From contig NZ_JACRSS010000001.1 in assembly GCF_014384805.1 (NCBI RefSeq), positions 496,001-560,000 of the forward strand: a stretch of 64,000 nucleotides of DNA. The letters run 5' to 3'. The translations under genes were made by a program, and so were the position numbers. Below are positions 43,100-52,100 of this stretch, one piece after another (position 1 is the stretch's first letter; each line of letters begins with the position of its first letter). Origin of the DNA: Guopingia tenuis. GTDB taxonomy: Bacteria > Bacillota > Clostridia > Christensenellales > Christensenellaceae. The notes beneath the pieces were generated by a model. It made no database searches. It was not told the origin of the DNA and saw only the letters and a program-made list of their open reading frames with translations.

Positions 43100-43330
43100 C
43101 TATTTTTGCCGTTTGTTTTTCTCATAACGCCTCCAAGCCGCATACCCCGCGGCCAGGGCTACGGTGATTGCCGTAATCCAGAGCCAGGATTCGATGCTGT
43201 CTCCCGCTGCCGCAGGAACCACCGCCCCCGAAGGACTGGCCGCCGGCACCGCAGAGGCCGCCCATACACCCGGAATCCATCCCCATATGCCCGCCAGCAG
43301 GGCCAGCAGCCCCGCGCAAAGTTTCCTCAT
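43100..43330 (-). CDS. Small exported membrane protein of unknown function
   Basis: Not recognised. 76 residues: signal-like start (MRKLCAGLLALLAGIWGWIPGVWAAS), an Ala/Pro/Ser-rich spacer (AVPAASPSGAVVPAAAG), one membrane helix (WLWITAITVALAAGYAAW) and a basic tail (RRYEKNKRQK). This order, signal, low-complexity spacer, helix, positive tail, resembles a surface-anchoring end without the protein in front. AGGAGA lies about 9 bases before ATG. It has its own promoter and terminator. Confidence 0.68.
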   Translation of the reverse strand: MRKLCAGLLALLAGIWGWIPGVWAASAVPAASPSGAVVPAAAGDSIESWLWITAITVALAAGYAAWRRYEKNKRQK

Positions 43331-43392
43331 GCTCCCTATATCTCCTTTTCTTTTTATAACAAGCAAACGAATTTCAGAAAACCAATTAAAAC

Positions 43393-43440
43393 ACATCCTT
43401 TGTGCCCTGCGGCACAAAAAATGGGAGTATTTTTATTATA
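43393..43440 (-). repeat. Promoter-leader module, copy B
   Basis: On the minus strand TATAATAAAAATA, then CATTTTTTG and a perfect 8-base-pair hairpin (TTTGTGCC/GGCACAAA, loop GCAG) followed by GGATG. Matches copy A at 37681-37728 in most positions, with one 3-base gap. Confidence 0.5.
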
Positions 43441-43463
43441 CCTCTTTCCTCATAGCTTGAAAA
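43435..43463 (-). promoter_or_regulatory. Predicted promoter of the small membrane protein gene
   Basis: Minus-strand TTTTCA, 17-base spacer, perfect TATAAT, about 105 bases upstream of the start. Confidence 0.55.
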
Positions 43464-43740
43464 GCCCTCGGCATCTCCCGGGCAAGAGAAGAAAAGTCTT
43501 ATATTCCCGGCTTCTCTGTTTCCGGAAGGTTCTCATTTTTGTCTTTTTAACAAAAAGTCTGTGCAATTCTTGCAGAGCTGAGTGAAACAGCTCATATTTC
43601 CGCAAAAGCATCCCTGCCCAGGGGCTCTTTCCTTTGCACATCTCCGGGAGCGATAAAAACAGGCTGCAACTCTTTGCCGTGATGATCCGGTTGCAGAATT
43701 CCGCCCCAAATCCCGCTTTTGTTTTTTTATACTGCTCCAT
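43464..43740. other. Intergenic stretch between small membrane gene and xylB, no gene seen
   Basis: A 96-codon minus-strand frame spans most of it but lacks a ribosome site, starts right after a terminator and has no familiar features. Nothing else is supported. Confidence 0.45.
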
Positions 43741-43769
43741 AAAAAAGCGGGAAGCATGCCGCTCCCCGC
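43741..43769 (-). terminator. Terminator after xylB
   Basis: GCGGG-AAGC / GCT-CCCCGC stem followed by TTTTTT on the minus strand, about 22 bases past the stop. Confidence 0.82.
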
Positions 43770-43790
43770 CGTTTCTTCCTGCTTTTCGTT

Positions 43791-45308
43791 TTAGAACGCC
43801 GCCGAAAGTTCGTCGAAAACGCCCACCAGCGCATCATAGGCATGGTCGAAAATCGGAATCATTTTCTTATATTCTTCCACATGCTCAGGAATCGGGGAAA
43901 CCTTGGATTCCGGCTTCAGGAATTTATGAATCGCGCTGAAATCCTTGAATTCACCGACGCCGACGCCGCCGGTAATAGCCGCACCCATGGAGGTCGCCTC
44001 CTCCAGATAGTTAGGCTTGACGATATCTAAGTTGAAGATATCCGCCAGAATCTGCAGCCAGATATCCCCTTTCGCTCCGCCGCCAATGACGATCAGATCC
44101 TTGAAATCCCGCTCTTTGCGGAAGATGCTCAGGATGACGTTCAGGTTCATGGTGATTCCCTCCAGAACAGAACGGAGAACATCCTTGCGCTCATGCTCTG
44201 CCTTGAGGCCGATGAAAGCGCCCTTGGCATTGGGATTCCAGCGCGGGCTGCGCTCGCCCATCAGATAGGGCAGATAGAGAATGCCGTTGGATCCGGGCGT
44301 CGACTCGGCAATCTGTGCATTCATCAGATCATAGGGCGATTTTCCCTCGGCCGCGGCCTGCATCTGCTCCCCGGTGCAGATGACGTTTTTCAGCCAGGAA
44401 TAGGATACGCCGGCCGCCTGCATGGTGCCGCAGGGATTGATCATTCCGGGAACCAGGCTGGGCCAGTTGAAGATTTTCATATCGTCATCAAACAGCGGCT
44501 TATAGCCAGTGTAAGAAATCCAGGAAGAAGAACCCAGGGCGCAGTATGCCTGGCCTTCCTCGATAACCGAAGCGCCCACGTTGGCGCAGCAGCCGTCGCC
44601 GCCGCCCAATACCACGGGAGTTCCCTCTTTCAGGCCCGTCAGCGCAGAAGCCTCTGCGGTCACGCCGCCGATGACCGTGGTGGAAGGCATGATTTCAGGG
44701 AGCTTATCTCCATCGATGCCGGCTGCATCCAGAATTTCTTCCGACCAGGCGATTTTGTTGATGTTGAGCGCCGTAGAACCGGCCGCATCCGTCGGTTCGG
44801 TGGCAAATTTGCCCGTCAGGCGATAGACAATATAGTCCTTGCAGAATAAGACTTTATATGTGTTCTCATACACCTCAGGTTCATTATTTTTGATCCATAG
44901 GAATTTCTGAATAGAATAGGAAGCGCTGTTGCGATGCCCTGTCGTTTCAAAGAACCGGCGGGGAGAAATTTTCTGTGCGATCTGATCCGCCTCTTTCACA
45001 GCGCGCTGGTCTGCCCAGATGATGGAGGGACGCAGCACATTGCCGTTTTTATCCACGCAGACACATCCCATCATCTGCCCGCTGAAGGAAACAGCCGCGA
45101 TATCCGAAGGATCGATTCCTTCCAAGATCTTTTTCGACGTTACGCAGACGGCCTGCCACCATTCTTCCGGGTTTTGTTCCGCCCAGTTGTTGTTAAAATA
45201 ATGGCATCCATAGCTTTCCACATAGCTTTTAACAAGCTGTCCATCCGTGGAGAACAAAGTCGCCTTGTTCCCGGATGTTCCCAAATCGTGCGCGAGTAAG
45301 TATTTCAT
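43791..45308 (-). CDS. xylB: FGGY-family carbohydrate kinase, xylulokinase-like
   Basis: Phosphorylates a sugar such as D-xylulose with ATP. The 505-residue protein has the FGGY N-terminal fold (MKYLLAHDLGTSGNKATLF; ISFSGQMMG-like VSFSGQMMGCVCVD; IIWADQRA), the second domain start YCALGSSSWISY, and the ATP-site signature LIVIGGGAKGDIWLQILADIFNLDI. Second ATG at 45308 is preferred because GGAGG is 6 bases upstream. There is no xylose isomerase nearby, so the exact sugar is open. Confidence 0.87.
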   Translation of the reverse strand: MKYLLAHDLGTSGNKATLFSTDGQLVKSYVESYGCHYFNNNWAEQNPEEWWQAVCVTSKKILEGIDPSDIAAVSFSGQMMGCVCVDKNGNVLRPSIIWADQRAVKEADQIAQKISPRRFFETTGHRNSASYSIQKFLWIKNNEPEVYENTYKVLFCKDYIVYRLTGKFATEPTDAAGSTALNINKIAWSEEILDAAGIDGDKLPEIMPSTTVIGGVTAEASALTGLKEGTPVVLGGGDGCCANVGASVIEEGQAYCALGSSSWISYTGYKPLFDDDMKIFNWPSLVPGMINPCGTMQAAGVSYSWLKNVICTGEQMQAAAEGKSPYDLMNAQIAESTPGSNGILYLPYLMGERSPRWNPNAKGAFIGLKAEHERKDVLRSVLEGITMNLNVILSIFRKERDFKDLIVIGGGAKGDIWLQILADIFNLDIVKPNYLEEATSMGAAITGGVGVGEFKDFSAIHKFLKPESKVSPIPEHVEEYKKMIPIFDHAYDALVGVFDELSAAF

Positions 45309-45360
45309 CATGAACCTCCATATGTATTTGATAGAATAAATCTGGAATTTTATATGCAAT

Positions 45361-45388
45361 AGTATGGGGTGGCAGCATCCATTTGCAA
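45361..45388 (-). promoter_or_regulatory. Predicted promoter of xylB
   Basis: Minus-strand TTGCAA, 16-base spacer, CATACT, about 50 bases upstream of the start. Moderate match. Confidence 0.45.
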
Positions 45389-45649
45389 ATACTTTGGCCA
45401 CAGAAAACATGGATTTTGCCGATTCCTGCGGCACCCACTTGGACCTGGTTCGCCCTATCCACCCAAGGACAGGGCCCCTCTCTTACCACAGTTTTTCTAT
45501 GGAATTCTTTTGATCAGGCGCAAACCGTATAATTTTTCCCAACCAAACGTATCCTGACGGGGAAAACGCGAATCATTCCCATTTCCAGAGCTGTTTGCCC
45601 GTTCGCTTGCGCAACAGCATCCTCGGTTCCTCCCTACCCAGTTATGTCT
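45389..45649. other. Intergenic stretch upstream of xylB, no gene seen
   Basis: GC-rich in its first half. No ribosome site or recognised product in either direction; it leads into the repeat region. Confidence 0.45.
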
Positions 45650-45750
45650 GCCCGGAGAGGAAGATTCTTGCCTATTCGTCCAGGTTTTCTTGTACCGGCA
45701 GGGTTGCCTTCCCGCACATATTGTCATGGTCACGCCTGCCAGACGAAGGC
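45650..45750. repeat. Degenerate repeat unit, copy 1
   Basis: About 100 bases beginning GCCCGGAGAGG and containing TTTTCTTGT, CCGGCAG, CTTCCCG and ACATATTGTCATGGTCA. A second copy lies 186 bases downstream at roughly 80% identity. Parts are self-complementary (GGCAACCCTGCC against GGCAGGG and TTGCC on the minus strand), so the unit could fold. Confidence 0.65.
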
Positions 45751-45836
45751 AATCGGAGCCCTGCCTGTTTCGGGAATACGTCTTTCTTTCCTTATACACG
45801 CCAGCATTCGCGGTCTCAGCCAAACCAGTCGCGCTC

Positions 45837-45936
45837 GCCCGGCGAGGTGATTGTTCCCGGGCCGTCCATATTTTCTTGTGCCGGCAGAATTCCCTTCCCG
45901 TACATATTGTCATGGTCATGCCCGCCCGGCGAGGGT
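45837..45936. repeat. Degenerate repeat unit, copy 2
   Basis: Same unit as copy 1. It starts with GCCCGGCGAGG at 45837 and ends with the same 11 bases at 45924-45934, so the unit is bracketed by a short direct repeat. Confidence 0.65.
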
Positions 45937-45937
45937 T

Positions 45938-45998
45938 GCGTTCATTGTACCAGGTCTTTACCGCGCATCGTGCGGCGATGGCAGCCGTCAATGAACGC
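45938..45998. repeat. Long-range inverted repeat with nested hairpin
   Basis: Perfect 10-base arms GCGTTCATTG (45938-45947) and CAATGAACGC (45989-45998), with an inner CCGC-GCA / TGC-GGCG hairpin. It abuts copy 2 of the repeat and lies downstream of the GH13 gene on the minus strand. Confidence 0.6.
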
Positions 45999-46085
45999 TC
46001 AGGACGCGGAAATTTGTTTCCGAACCGTCCGTGCATTTATTATACCATATTTGCCGAAAAATGACAACAACATATTATAACAACC

Positions 46086-48086
46086 TTAAAACAGCAGACG
46101 GAATACCATAGCGCTTTCGCCAAAAATATCCACGTCCATCAGGCCATCCTGCACACTGCTGCGGGAACCTGTCAGAAGGCAGATTCCCTCTTTAAATCCG
46201 GCCTGCCGGATATTTTCAAGCTGGCGGCTCTCCACGCAGTTGGCTACGCGATATAGATCCAGGATGAACCTCTGGTTTTCCCTGGCGCGGTTGATGAGAA
46301 TCACATAAGCCCCATTTTCCGCCGGGTTTCCGAAAGCATCCTTTCCATCGAGAATAAAACGGAATACACCCAGAACATCGTTGCCAACGGTGAAATAACC
46401 CACATGGCCGGTCTGCATAGCGTCCGCTCCGTTGCGGATTTTTGCCAGCGTTTTATAAAAATAGATCAGTGTTTGGTCGTGAACGGCATAGGGCGCGCGG
46501 TTGAAGGGATCTTTCAGCCCGTTCATGCCCACCTCATCGCCATAATAAATAGAGGGCATACCGGGAATGGCAAACTGAATCGCCGCCGCCAACCGGGTCA
46601 AAATCCCGCCGCGCTTATCCTGTTCAGGAAGAATTTTAAAGGAGGCCTGCTGTTCCCGGGAAAGGACATCCAGATTGGCATTTACCCCCAAAACCGTCCG
46701 TATCCGTTCAATATCATGGGAGGAAAGCAGGTTCATCAGGCAATAGAGCATGGGTTTTGGATAATTCTGCGCCTGATTTTCCAGGAAGTGCGCGCAGTCC
46801 CGCGCCGAACTATGCTGCAAAAGGAAAGAGACAACGGCATTTTTGAAAGGATAATTCATGACGCTGTCCAGCCCCTTGCCATAGGCATAGGAACGCCGCT
46901 TTCCATAGCTTTCCTTTGTGGTCGCATCCTCCCAGACCTCGCCCAGCAGCAAAGCATCCGGCTTTTCCTTCTTGATCGCCTCGCGCATTTGTTCGATCAC
47001 TTCATCGGGCAGCTCATCCGCCACGTCCAGGCGGTATCCCTCCGCTCCGGCCCTCAGCCAGTGGCGCATCACGCTATTTTCCCCGCGGATGACAAATTCC
47101 TGCCAGCCCGGGTCCATCTCGTTCACTTCCGGAAGGGTTTTGAATCCCCACCAGCAATCGTATTCCTCGGGATAGTTTGAAAAACGGTACCAGCCGTAAT
47201 AGGGCGAATCCTGGCTCTGATACGCTCCCGGTCCGGGATAATTCCCCCGTTTATTGAAATATACGCTGTCCGAGCCGGTATGGGAAAAAACGCCGTCCAG
47301 GATGATCCGGATCCCATAGCGCTTTGCCGCCCGGCAAAGGCGGCTAAAATCCGCCTCGGTCCCCAGCATGGGATCGATTTTGCGGTAATCCGATGTGTTA
47401 TAGCGGTGGTTGGAATCCGCCTCAAAAATCGGGTTCAAATAGAGGACGCTGACCCCCAGCTCTGCCAGCTCTCCCAGGGACTGCTCAATTCCCAGCAGAT
47501 CGCCGCCAAAATAATCACAGGGCGAATAATATTCCTCCCCGGGCAGCGGCAGATACATGGGCGATTCCTCAAAGCTCCCGTGGGCATAAGCCTTTCGGCC
47601 CATGGATTCATGATAGCGGATGCCCTGTTTCAGGTTTTCGGGGTTCCCCTTGCAATACCGGTCAGGAAAAATTTGATAGAGAATTCCCTTTTTGAAAAAC
47701 GCCGGCGTTTCAAAGGACGGGTCATAGCATGTGAGCTGATAGCTTAACGGCTTGGAACTGTATAAAAGGCCCAGCCCGCTGGACAGGCCGCTTTTGCACC
47801 CATAATACAGCCGTTCTTCCCTCCAGAATACGACGAAGTTATACCAATACGCCCCTGCTCTTTCGGGCAGCTGTATTTCCGTCTGCCACCATCCATCCCG
47901 GCATTCCATGGGGAATTCCGCCGTATAGCCATCGCCATACAGCGCCAGATTTACGCCCTGAATCCCCTCTGCCGCTCCCGCATAAAGGCGCAGTTTTACC
48001 GTGCTGCCCGCGGGGACAGCGCCAAGAGGTTCCCGGTATTTTGCCTTGCGTGAATCGTGAAACAGCTGGTTTTCCAGTGTATGCAT
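46086..48086 (-). CDS. GH13 alpha-glucan hydrolase (neopullulanase/cyclomaltodextrinase-like)
   Basis: An intracellular alpha-amylase family enzyme of 666 residues acting on alpha-glucans. An N-terminal beta domain (about 1-120) precedes the barrel, with PDRYCKGNPENL, the fifth region in the B-domain, the nucleophile Asp in EGYRLDVADE, the acid Glu in LLGEVWED and the third Asp in LLSSHDIERI. No signal peptide. As the last gene after glgP it probably processes branched or short maltodextrins left by phosphorolysis, a debranching-like job; that role is inferred from context. Confidence 0.88.
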   Translation of the reverse strand: MHTLENQLFHDSRKAKYREPLGAVPAGSTVKLRLYAGAAEGIQGVNLALYGDGYTAEFPMECRDGWWQTEIQLPERAGAYWYNFVVFWREERLYYGCKSGLSSGLGLLYSSKPLSYQLTCYDPSFETPAFFKKGILYQIFPDRYCKGNPENLKQGIRYHESMGRKAYAHGSFEESPMYLPLPGEEYYSPCDYFGGDLLGIEQSLGELAELGVSVLYLNPIFEADSNHRYNTSDYRKIDPMLGTEADFSRLCRAAKRYGIRIILDGVFSHTGSDSVYFNKRGNYPGPGAYQSQDSPYYGWYRFSNYPEEYDCWWGFKTLPEVNEMDPGWQEFVIRGENSVMRHWLRAGAEGYRLDVADELPDEVIEQMREAIKKEKPDALLLGEVWEDATTKESYGKRRSYAYGKGLDSVMNYPFKNAVVSFLLQHSSARDCAHFLENQAQNYPKPMLYCLMNLLSSHDIERIRTVLGVNANLDVLSREQQASFKILPEQDKRGGILTRLAAAIQFAIPGMPSIYYGDEVGMNGLKDPFNRAPYAVHDQTLIYFYKTLAKIRNGADAMQTGHVGYFTVGNDVLGVFRFILDGKDAFGNPAENGAYVILINRARENQRFILDLYRVANCVESRQLENIRQAGFKEGICLLTGSRSSVQDGLMDVDIFGESAMVFRLLF

Positions 48087-48123
48087 GGGTACCTCCTCTT
48101 CTTTCTATACATACCAAAGGCAC

Positions 48124-50562
48124 TCAGCCTTTCAACGGCTCCAGATGCCAGATCCGGTCGTTATATTCCCGGATTGTGCGGTCCGAGCTGAAAATTCCCG
48201 AACGGGCCGTGTTATAGGCCGCCATCCGATACCATTCCTCCGGATGTTGGTATGCCTTGACCGCCCGGTTGAAAGCGTTGATATAGGAGCGGAAATCATG
48301 GAGCAGATAGTATTGGTCTGCCTTTTCATAGTCTCCAAAGATCAGGGAATGATAGAGATCCGCGAACTGCCGTTCATTTACGCCCGGAAGCGAACCGTCG
48401 ATCAGTTTGTTGAGCACATCCCTAAGCTCTGCATCCTTTTCATAATATTCGCCGGGGCGATAGGAATTGAACCGCTGCATTTGATTGATTTCTTCCACGG
48501 TTGCGCCGAAGATAAACATGTTCTCCCGGCCGACACGCTCGCAGATTTCCACATTGGCCCCATCCATAGTTCCAATGGTGACTGCGCCGTTCATCATGAA
48601 CTTCATGTTGCCCGTGCCCGACGCTTCCTTCCCCGCCGTGGAGAGCTGTTCGCTGAAGTCGGTGGCCGGAATCAGGATCTCCGCCGCCGATACGTTGTAG
48701 TTTTCAATGAACACGACCTTTAAAATATCCTTGGTCTTTGGATCGTTGTTGACCAGATCCGCCACGGCATTGATCAGCCGGATGATATTTTTCGCCCGGA
48801 CATAGCCCGGCGACGCCTTGGCCGCAAAGAAGAACACCACCGGCTGGGTGAAGCTCGCGGGATCAGCGGTTATTTTGTTATAGAGATAGAGGATATGCAG
48901 CACCTTTAAAAGCTGCCGCTTATATTCATGCAGCCGTTTAGCCTGCACGTCGAAAATTGCATGGGGATTGATTTCGATTCCCTGCTTTTCCATGACATAG
49001 CCTGCCAGCCGCCGCTTGTTTTCCTCTTTGGCCGCGATAAATCCCTCCATAAACTCCGGATTGTCCAGAAGGGCCTCCAGCTTGTCAAACTGCTTATAAT
49101 CCGTCAGAAAGCCCTTGCCAATATGCTTCTCAATGAGCTTTGTGAGCGGCGGATTCGCCTTGGCCAGCCAGCGGCGGTGGGTAATGCCGTTGGTGATGGC
49201 GATAAACTTTTCCGGGTCCATAACATAATTATCCCGGAACAGGGAGGTTTTTAGAATATCCCCATGGATCTGGGAAACGCCGTTTACCTTCTTGCAGACC
49301 GCCACGCATAAATTGGCCATGCGGATCTCGTTATACGCTATGATGGAAAGCGAACTAATTTTCTCAAAATCGCCGGGAAACGCCTGCCAGAGCCGTGCGC
49401 AGTATTTCTCATTGAGCGTGTCAATGATCGTATAGATCCGCGGCAGAAGCAGCCGGAACATATCCTTGGGCCAGCATTCCAACGCCTCAGACATGATGGT
49501 GTGGTTGGTATAGTTAAACATCCGCCGCACCACGTCATAGGCTTCCTCCCATCCAAAGCCCTCTTCGTCCATCAGAATGCGCATCAGTTCGGGGATAGCC
49601 AGCGTGGGATGGGTGTCGTTGATCTGCACCTCCACATATTCAGGCAGCGTATGCAGATCGCCATAGAGATTCTTATGCCGCCGGACCATGCTTTGCATGG
49701 TCGCCGACGTGAAGAAATAAAACTGCTTGAGCCGGAGCTGCCGCCCGGCCTCATGGTTATCCTCGGGATACAGAACTTTCGAGATCACTTCCGCCAGCTC
49801 CCGCTCCTCCATAGCGCGGGTATAATCGCCCCGGTTGAAGAACGTCATATCCAGGTTGTTCTTGGCCCGGGCGCTCCAAAGCCGCAGAGCGGCGGGCATT
49901 TTGGTATTATAGCCCACAATGGGCATATCATAGGGCACCGCCAGCACTGAGCTGTAGTTATAGTGCTCGATCTTCAATCCCTTTTCCGTCCATACTTCGT
50001 GAATTTCACCGCCGAAATGGATTTCCACCTCTTCTTCAGGATTCTCCACTTCCCAGACATCTCCGGTTTCAATCCAGTTGTCCTCCATCTCCACCTGGCT
50101 GCCGTCCAGAATCCGCTGGCGGAACAGGCCGTGTTCATAGCGGATGCCGCAGCCCATGGCGGGCAGGTTCAGCGTGGAAAGGGAATCCAGGAAACACGCG
50201 GCCAGCCGGCCCAGACCGCCGTTGCCGAGAGCCGCATCGTTTTCCTCCTGCTCCACCTGATGGATATCCACACCCATATAGTCAAGCGCCGCTTTATACT
50301 TATCAAATATCTCCAGGTTGATCATGTTGTTGACCAAGGCCCGGCCAATAAGGAATTCCGCCGACATATAGAGCACCATTTTCTTGCCCTCTTTATCCAC
50401 CTTGTTGCGGGCATTGATCCAGCGATCCATGATCTCATCCCGCACACAGAGCGCGCAGGCCTGATAAATATGCTCCATACTGGCATTTTCCAACGTCTTT
50501 CCAAAATGCCGTTTCAGCTTTCCCAAAATCAGCGTTACTTCTTGCGGCCGTTTTTTCGGCAA
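48124..50562 (-). CDS. glgP: Glycogen/starch/alpha-glucan phosphorylase
   Basis: Releases glucose-1-phosphate from alpha-1,4-glucan. The 812-residue GT35 enzyme has the hallmarks GNGGLGRLAACFLDSLSTL, VQINDTHPTLAIPELMRIL, the KRLHEYKRQLL block, and the PLP lysine in EASGTGNMKFMMNGA. I prefer the TTG at 50562, 8 bases after GGAGG; the frame's first start codon overlaps that site. The gap from glgA (92 bases) holds a strong hairpin that could set the ratio of synthesis to breakdown mRNA. Confidence 0.95.
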   Translation of the reverse strand: MPKKRPQEVTLILGKLKRHFGKTLENASMEHIYQACALCVRDEIMDRWINARNKVDKEGKKMVLYMSAEFLIGRALVNNMINLEIFDKYKAALDYMGVDIHQVEQEENDAALGNGGLGRLAACFLDSLSTLNLPAMGCGIRYEHGLFRQRILDGSQVEMEDNWIETGDVWEVENPEEEVEIHFGGEIHEVWTEKGLKIEHYNYSSVLAVPYDMPIVGYNTKMPAALRLWSARAKNNLDMTFFNRGDYTRAMEERELAEVISKVLYPEDNHEAGRQLRLKQFYFFTSATMQSMVRRHKNLYGDLHTLPEYVEVQINDTHPTLAIPELMRILMDEEGFGWEEAYDVVRRMFNYTNHTIMSEALECWPKDMFRLLLPRIYTIIDTLNEKYCARLWQAFPGDFEKISSLSIIAYNEIRMANLCVAVCKKVNGVSQIHGDILKTSLFRDNYVMDPEKFIAITNGITHRRWLAKANPPLTKLIEKHIGKGFLTDYKQFDKLEALLDNPEFMEGFIAAKEENKRRLAGYVMEKQGIEINPHAIFDVQAKRLHEYKRQLLKVLHILYLYNKITADPASFTQPVVFFFAAKASPGYVRAKNIIRLINAVADLVNNDPKTKDILKVVFIENYNVSAAEILIPATDFSEQLSTAGKEASGTGNMKFMMNGAVTIGTMDGANVEICERVGRENMFIFGATVEEINQMQRFNSYRPGEYYEKDAELRDVLNKLIDGSLPGVNERQFADLYHSLIFGDYEKADQYYLLHDFRSYINAFNRAVKAYQHPEEWYRMAAYNTARSGIFSSDRTIREYNDRIWHLEPLKG

Positions 50563-50602
50563 TGCTGCCACCTCCGTTTTCTCTTGTAAGTCTTAAACCA
50601 AA

Positions 50603-50629
50603 TTTCAGGCTGCAAGACGCAGCCTGAAA
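50603..50629 (-). other. Intergenic hairpin between glgA and glgP
   Basis: Perfect 11-base-pair stem with arms TTTCAGGCTGC and GCAGCCTGAAA and a 5-base loop. Few T residues follow, so it may be an attenuator or RNA-stability element more than a full terminator. Confidence 0.6.
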
Positions 50630-50654
50630 GAATTTCCCGCTCTTTGCTCCCCGT

Positions 50655-52100
50655 TTACAGCATGCTCAGATAGAGCCGCTTGTATTCTTTTGCCGAGGCA
50701 GCAAAGCTGTTGTCTTCCGCCATGGCGTTCTGCCGAAGCAGCCGCAACGTATCTGCCTCCTCATATACCCGCAGCGCCATACGGATTACATATAGCATAT
50801 CATGGGCGTTATAATTTGTAAACGTGAAGCCGTTGCCCTCCTTTGTAAACTCGTTATAGGGCGTAACCGTATCCACAAGCCCGCCGGTCTCCCGAACGAT
50901 GGGCAGTGTTCCATACCGAAGAGCGATCATCTGCGAGATGCCGCAGGGCTCAAACTGCGAGGGCATGAGGAAAAAGTCAGAGCCGGCATAGATGCGGTGG
51001 GCCAAAGCGTTGTTATATTCGGTGCGCACGGCCATCCGCCCGCAATAGCGGTAAGCCGCTTCCCGGAAAAAGTCTTCATATTCCCTCTCCCCGCTGCCCA
51101 GGACGACGAAGGCTACATTCTCCCCCATGATATCGCCCAGCACAGCCCGCACCAGATCCAGGCCCTTCTGCGGCGTCAGGCGGGAAACCATGCCGATCAC
51201 CGGCGTTTTCGCGGGCATATTGATGCCCAGTTCGGCAAACAGCGCCTCTTTGTCCTTCTGCTTCCCCGAAAAATCCTTGCAGGAATAGGGAGCTTCGATC
51301 CATTCATCAGCCTGCGGATTGAAAGCATTGGTATCAATACCGTTGATGATGCCGACGGTATCCGCCGCCCGGTAATTGAGCGCGCCCTCCAGCCCTTCGG
51401 CATAGTAGGGATATTTGATCTCCTCTGCATAGGTGGGGCTTACCGTGCTGATCTTATCCGCAAATTTCAGCGCTCCCTTCAAAAGGTTGCATCCTGCGTC
51501 GTCCCCCATAATCTCATAGGCAAAATATTCGTCGCCGATTCCCAGAAGGTCCTGGATAAACTGCCGGGAAAACTTTCCCTGATACATGAGGTTATGGATA
51601 GTAAACAGCGTTTTGCAGCTTCCCTGGGGCGCTCCCTGATACTGGGTGCGCAGGAGAACAGGGATCGCCGCCGTGTGCCAGTCGTTGCAGTGGATAATAT
51701 CCGGAATAAAACCGATCAGGGGCAGGGCCTCCAGGGCCGCCCGGCAAAAATAGGCATATTGTTCGCCCTCGGCGTTGCCGCCCTTATAGATCGGCCCGCC
51801 GAAGTAATATTCGTTGTCGATGAAATAATAGACGATATCGCCGATTTTGATGGACTCCACGCCCACATATTGGGTCCGCCATCCCAGATGCACATAGAAG
51901 TTGCAGATATGCCGCAGCTCCCCCACATATTTGCGTTTGATCTGGCTGTGGAGCGGCAGCATGACCCGCACATCCAGCCCCAGCTTGCTCAGCTCCCCGG
52001 GCAACGTCCCGATCACGTCCGCCAAGCCTCCGGTCTTTGCAAAGGGCGCGCATTCCGCCCCCACAATCAATATTTTCGCGTCGCAGCTGGTGATTTTCAT
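50655..52100 (-). CDS. glgA: Glycogen synthase GlgA
   Basis: ADP-glucose-dependent GT5 glucosyltransferase of 481 residues, usual length. Has the ADP-glucose-binding K-x-G-G motif in PFAKTGGLADVIG near residue 20, HCNDWHTAAIPVLL, PVIGMVSRLTPQKGLDLV, and SQFEPCGISQMIALRYGTLPIVRETGGLVDTV. Start overlaps the glgD stop by one base (TAATG), with AAGGAG 10 bases upstream. Confidence 0.96.
   Translation of the reverse strand: MKITSCDAKILIVGAECAPFAKTGGLADVIGTLPGELSKLGLDVRVMLPLHSQIKRKYVGELRHICNFYVHLGWRTQYVGVESIKIGDIVYYFIDNEYYFGGPIYKGGNAEGEQYAYFCRAALEALPLIGFIPDIIHCNDWHTAAIPVLLRTQYQGAPQGSCKTLFTIHNLMYQGKFSRQFIQDLLGIGDEYFAYEIMGDDAGCNLLKGALKFADKISTVSPTYAEEIKYPYYAEGLEGALNYRAADTVGIINGIDTNAFNPQADEWIEAPYSCKDFSGKQKDKEALFAELGINMPAKTPVIGMVSRLTPQKGLDLVRAVLGDIMGENVAFVVLGSGEREYEDFFREAAYRYCGRMAVRTEYNNALAHRIYAGSDFFLMPSQFEPCGISQMIALRYGTLPIVRETGGLVDTVTPYNEFTKEGNGFTFTNYNAHDMLYVIRMALRVYEEADTLRLLRQNAMAEDNSFAASAKEYKRLYLSML

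Noticed and set aside
43450..43740. 96-codon minus-strand frame after xylB
   Set aside because: No ribosome site, begins right after the xylB terminator, no recognisable features.
45650..45936. CRISPR array
   Set aside because: Only two diverged ~100-base units offset by 186 bases; no regular short repeats with unique spacers and no cas genes.
45497..46036. 179-codon minus-strand frame across the repeat region
   Set aside because: The peptide repeats follow from the DNA repeats; no ribosome site, Arg/Cys/Ser-rich composition, and it crosses a strong inverted repeat.
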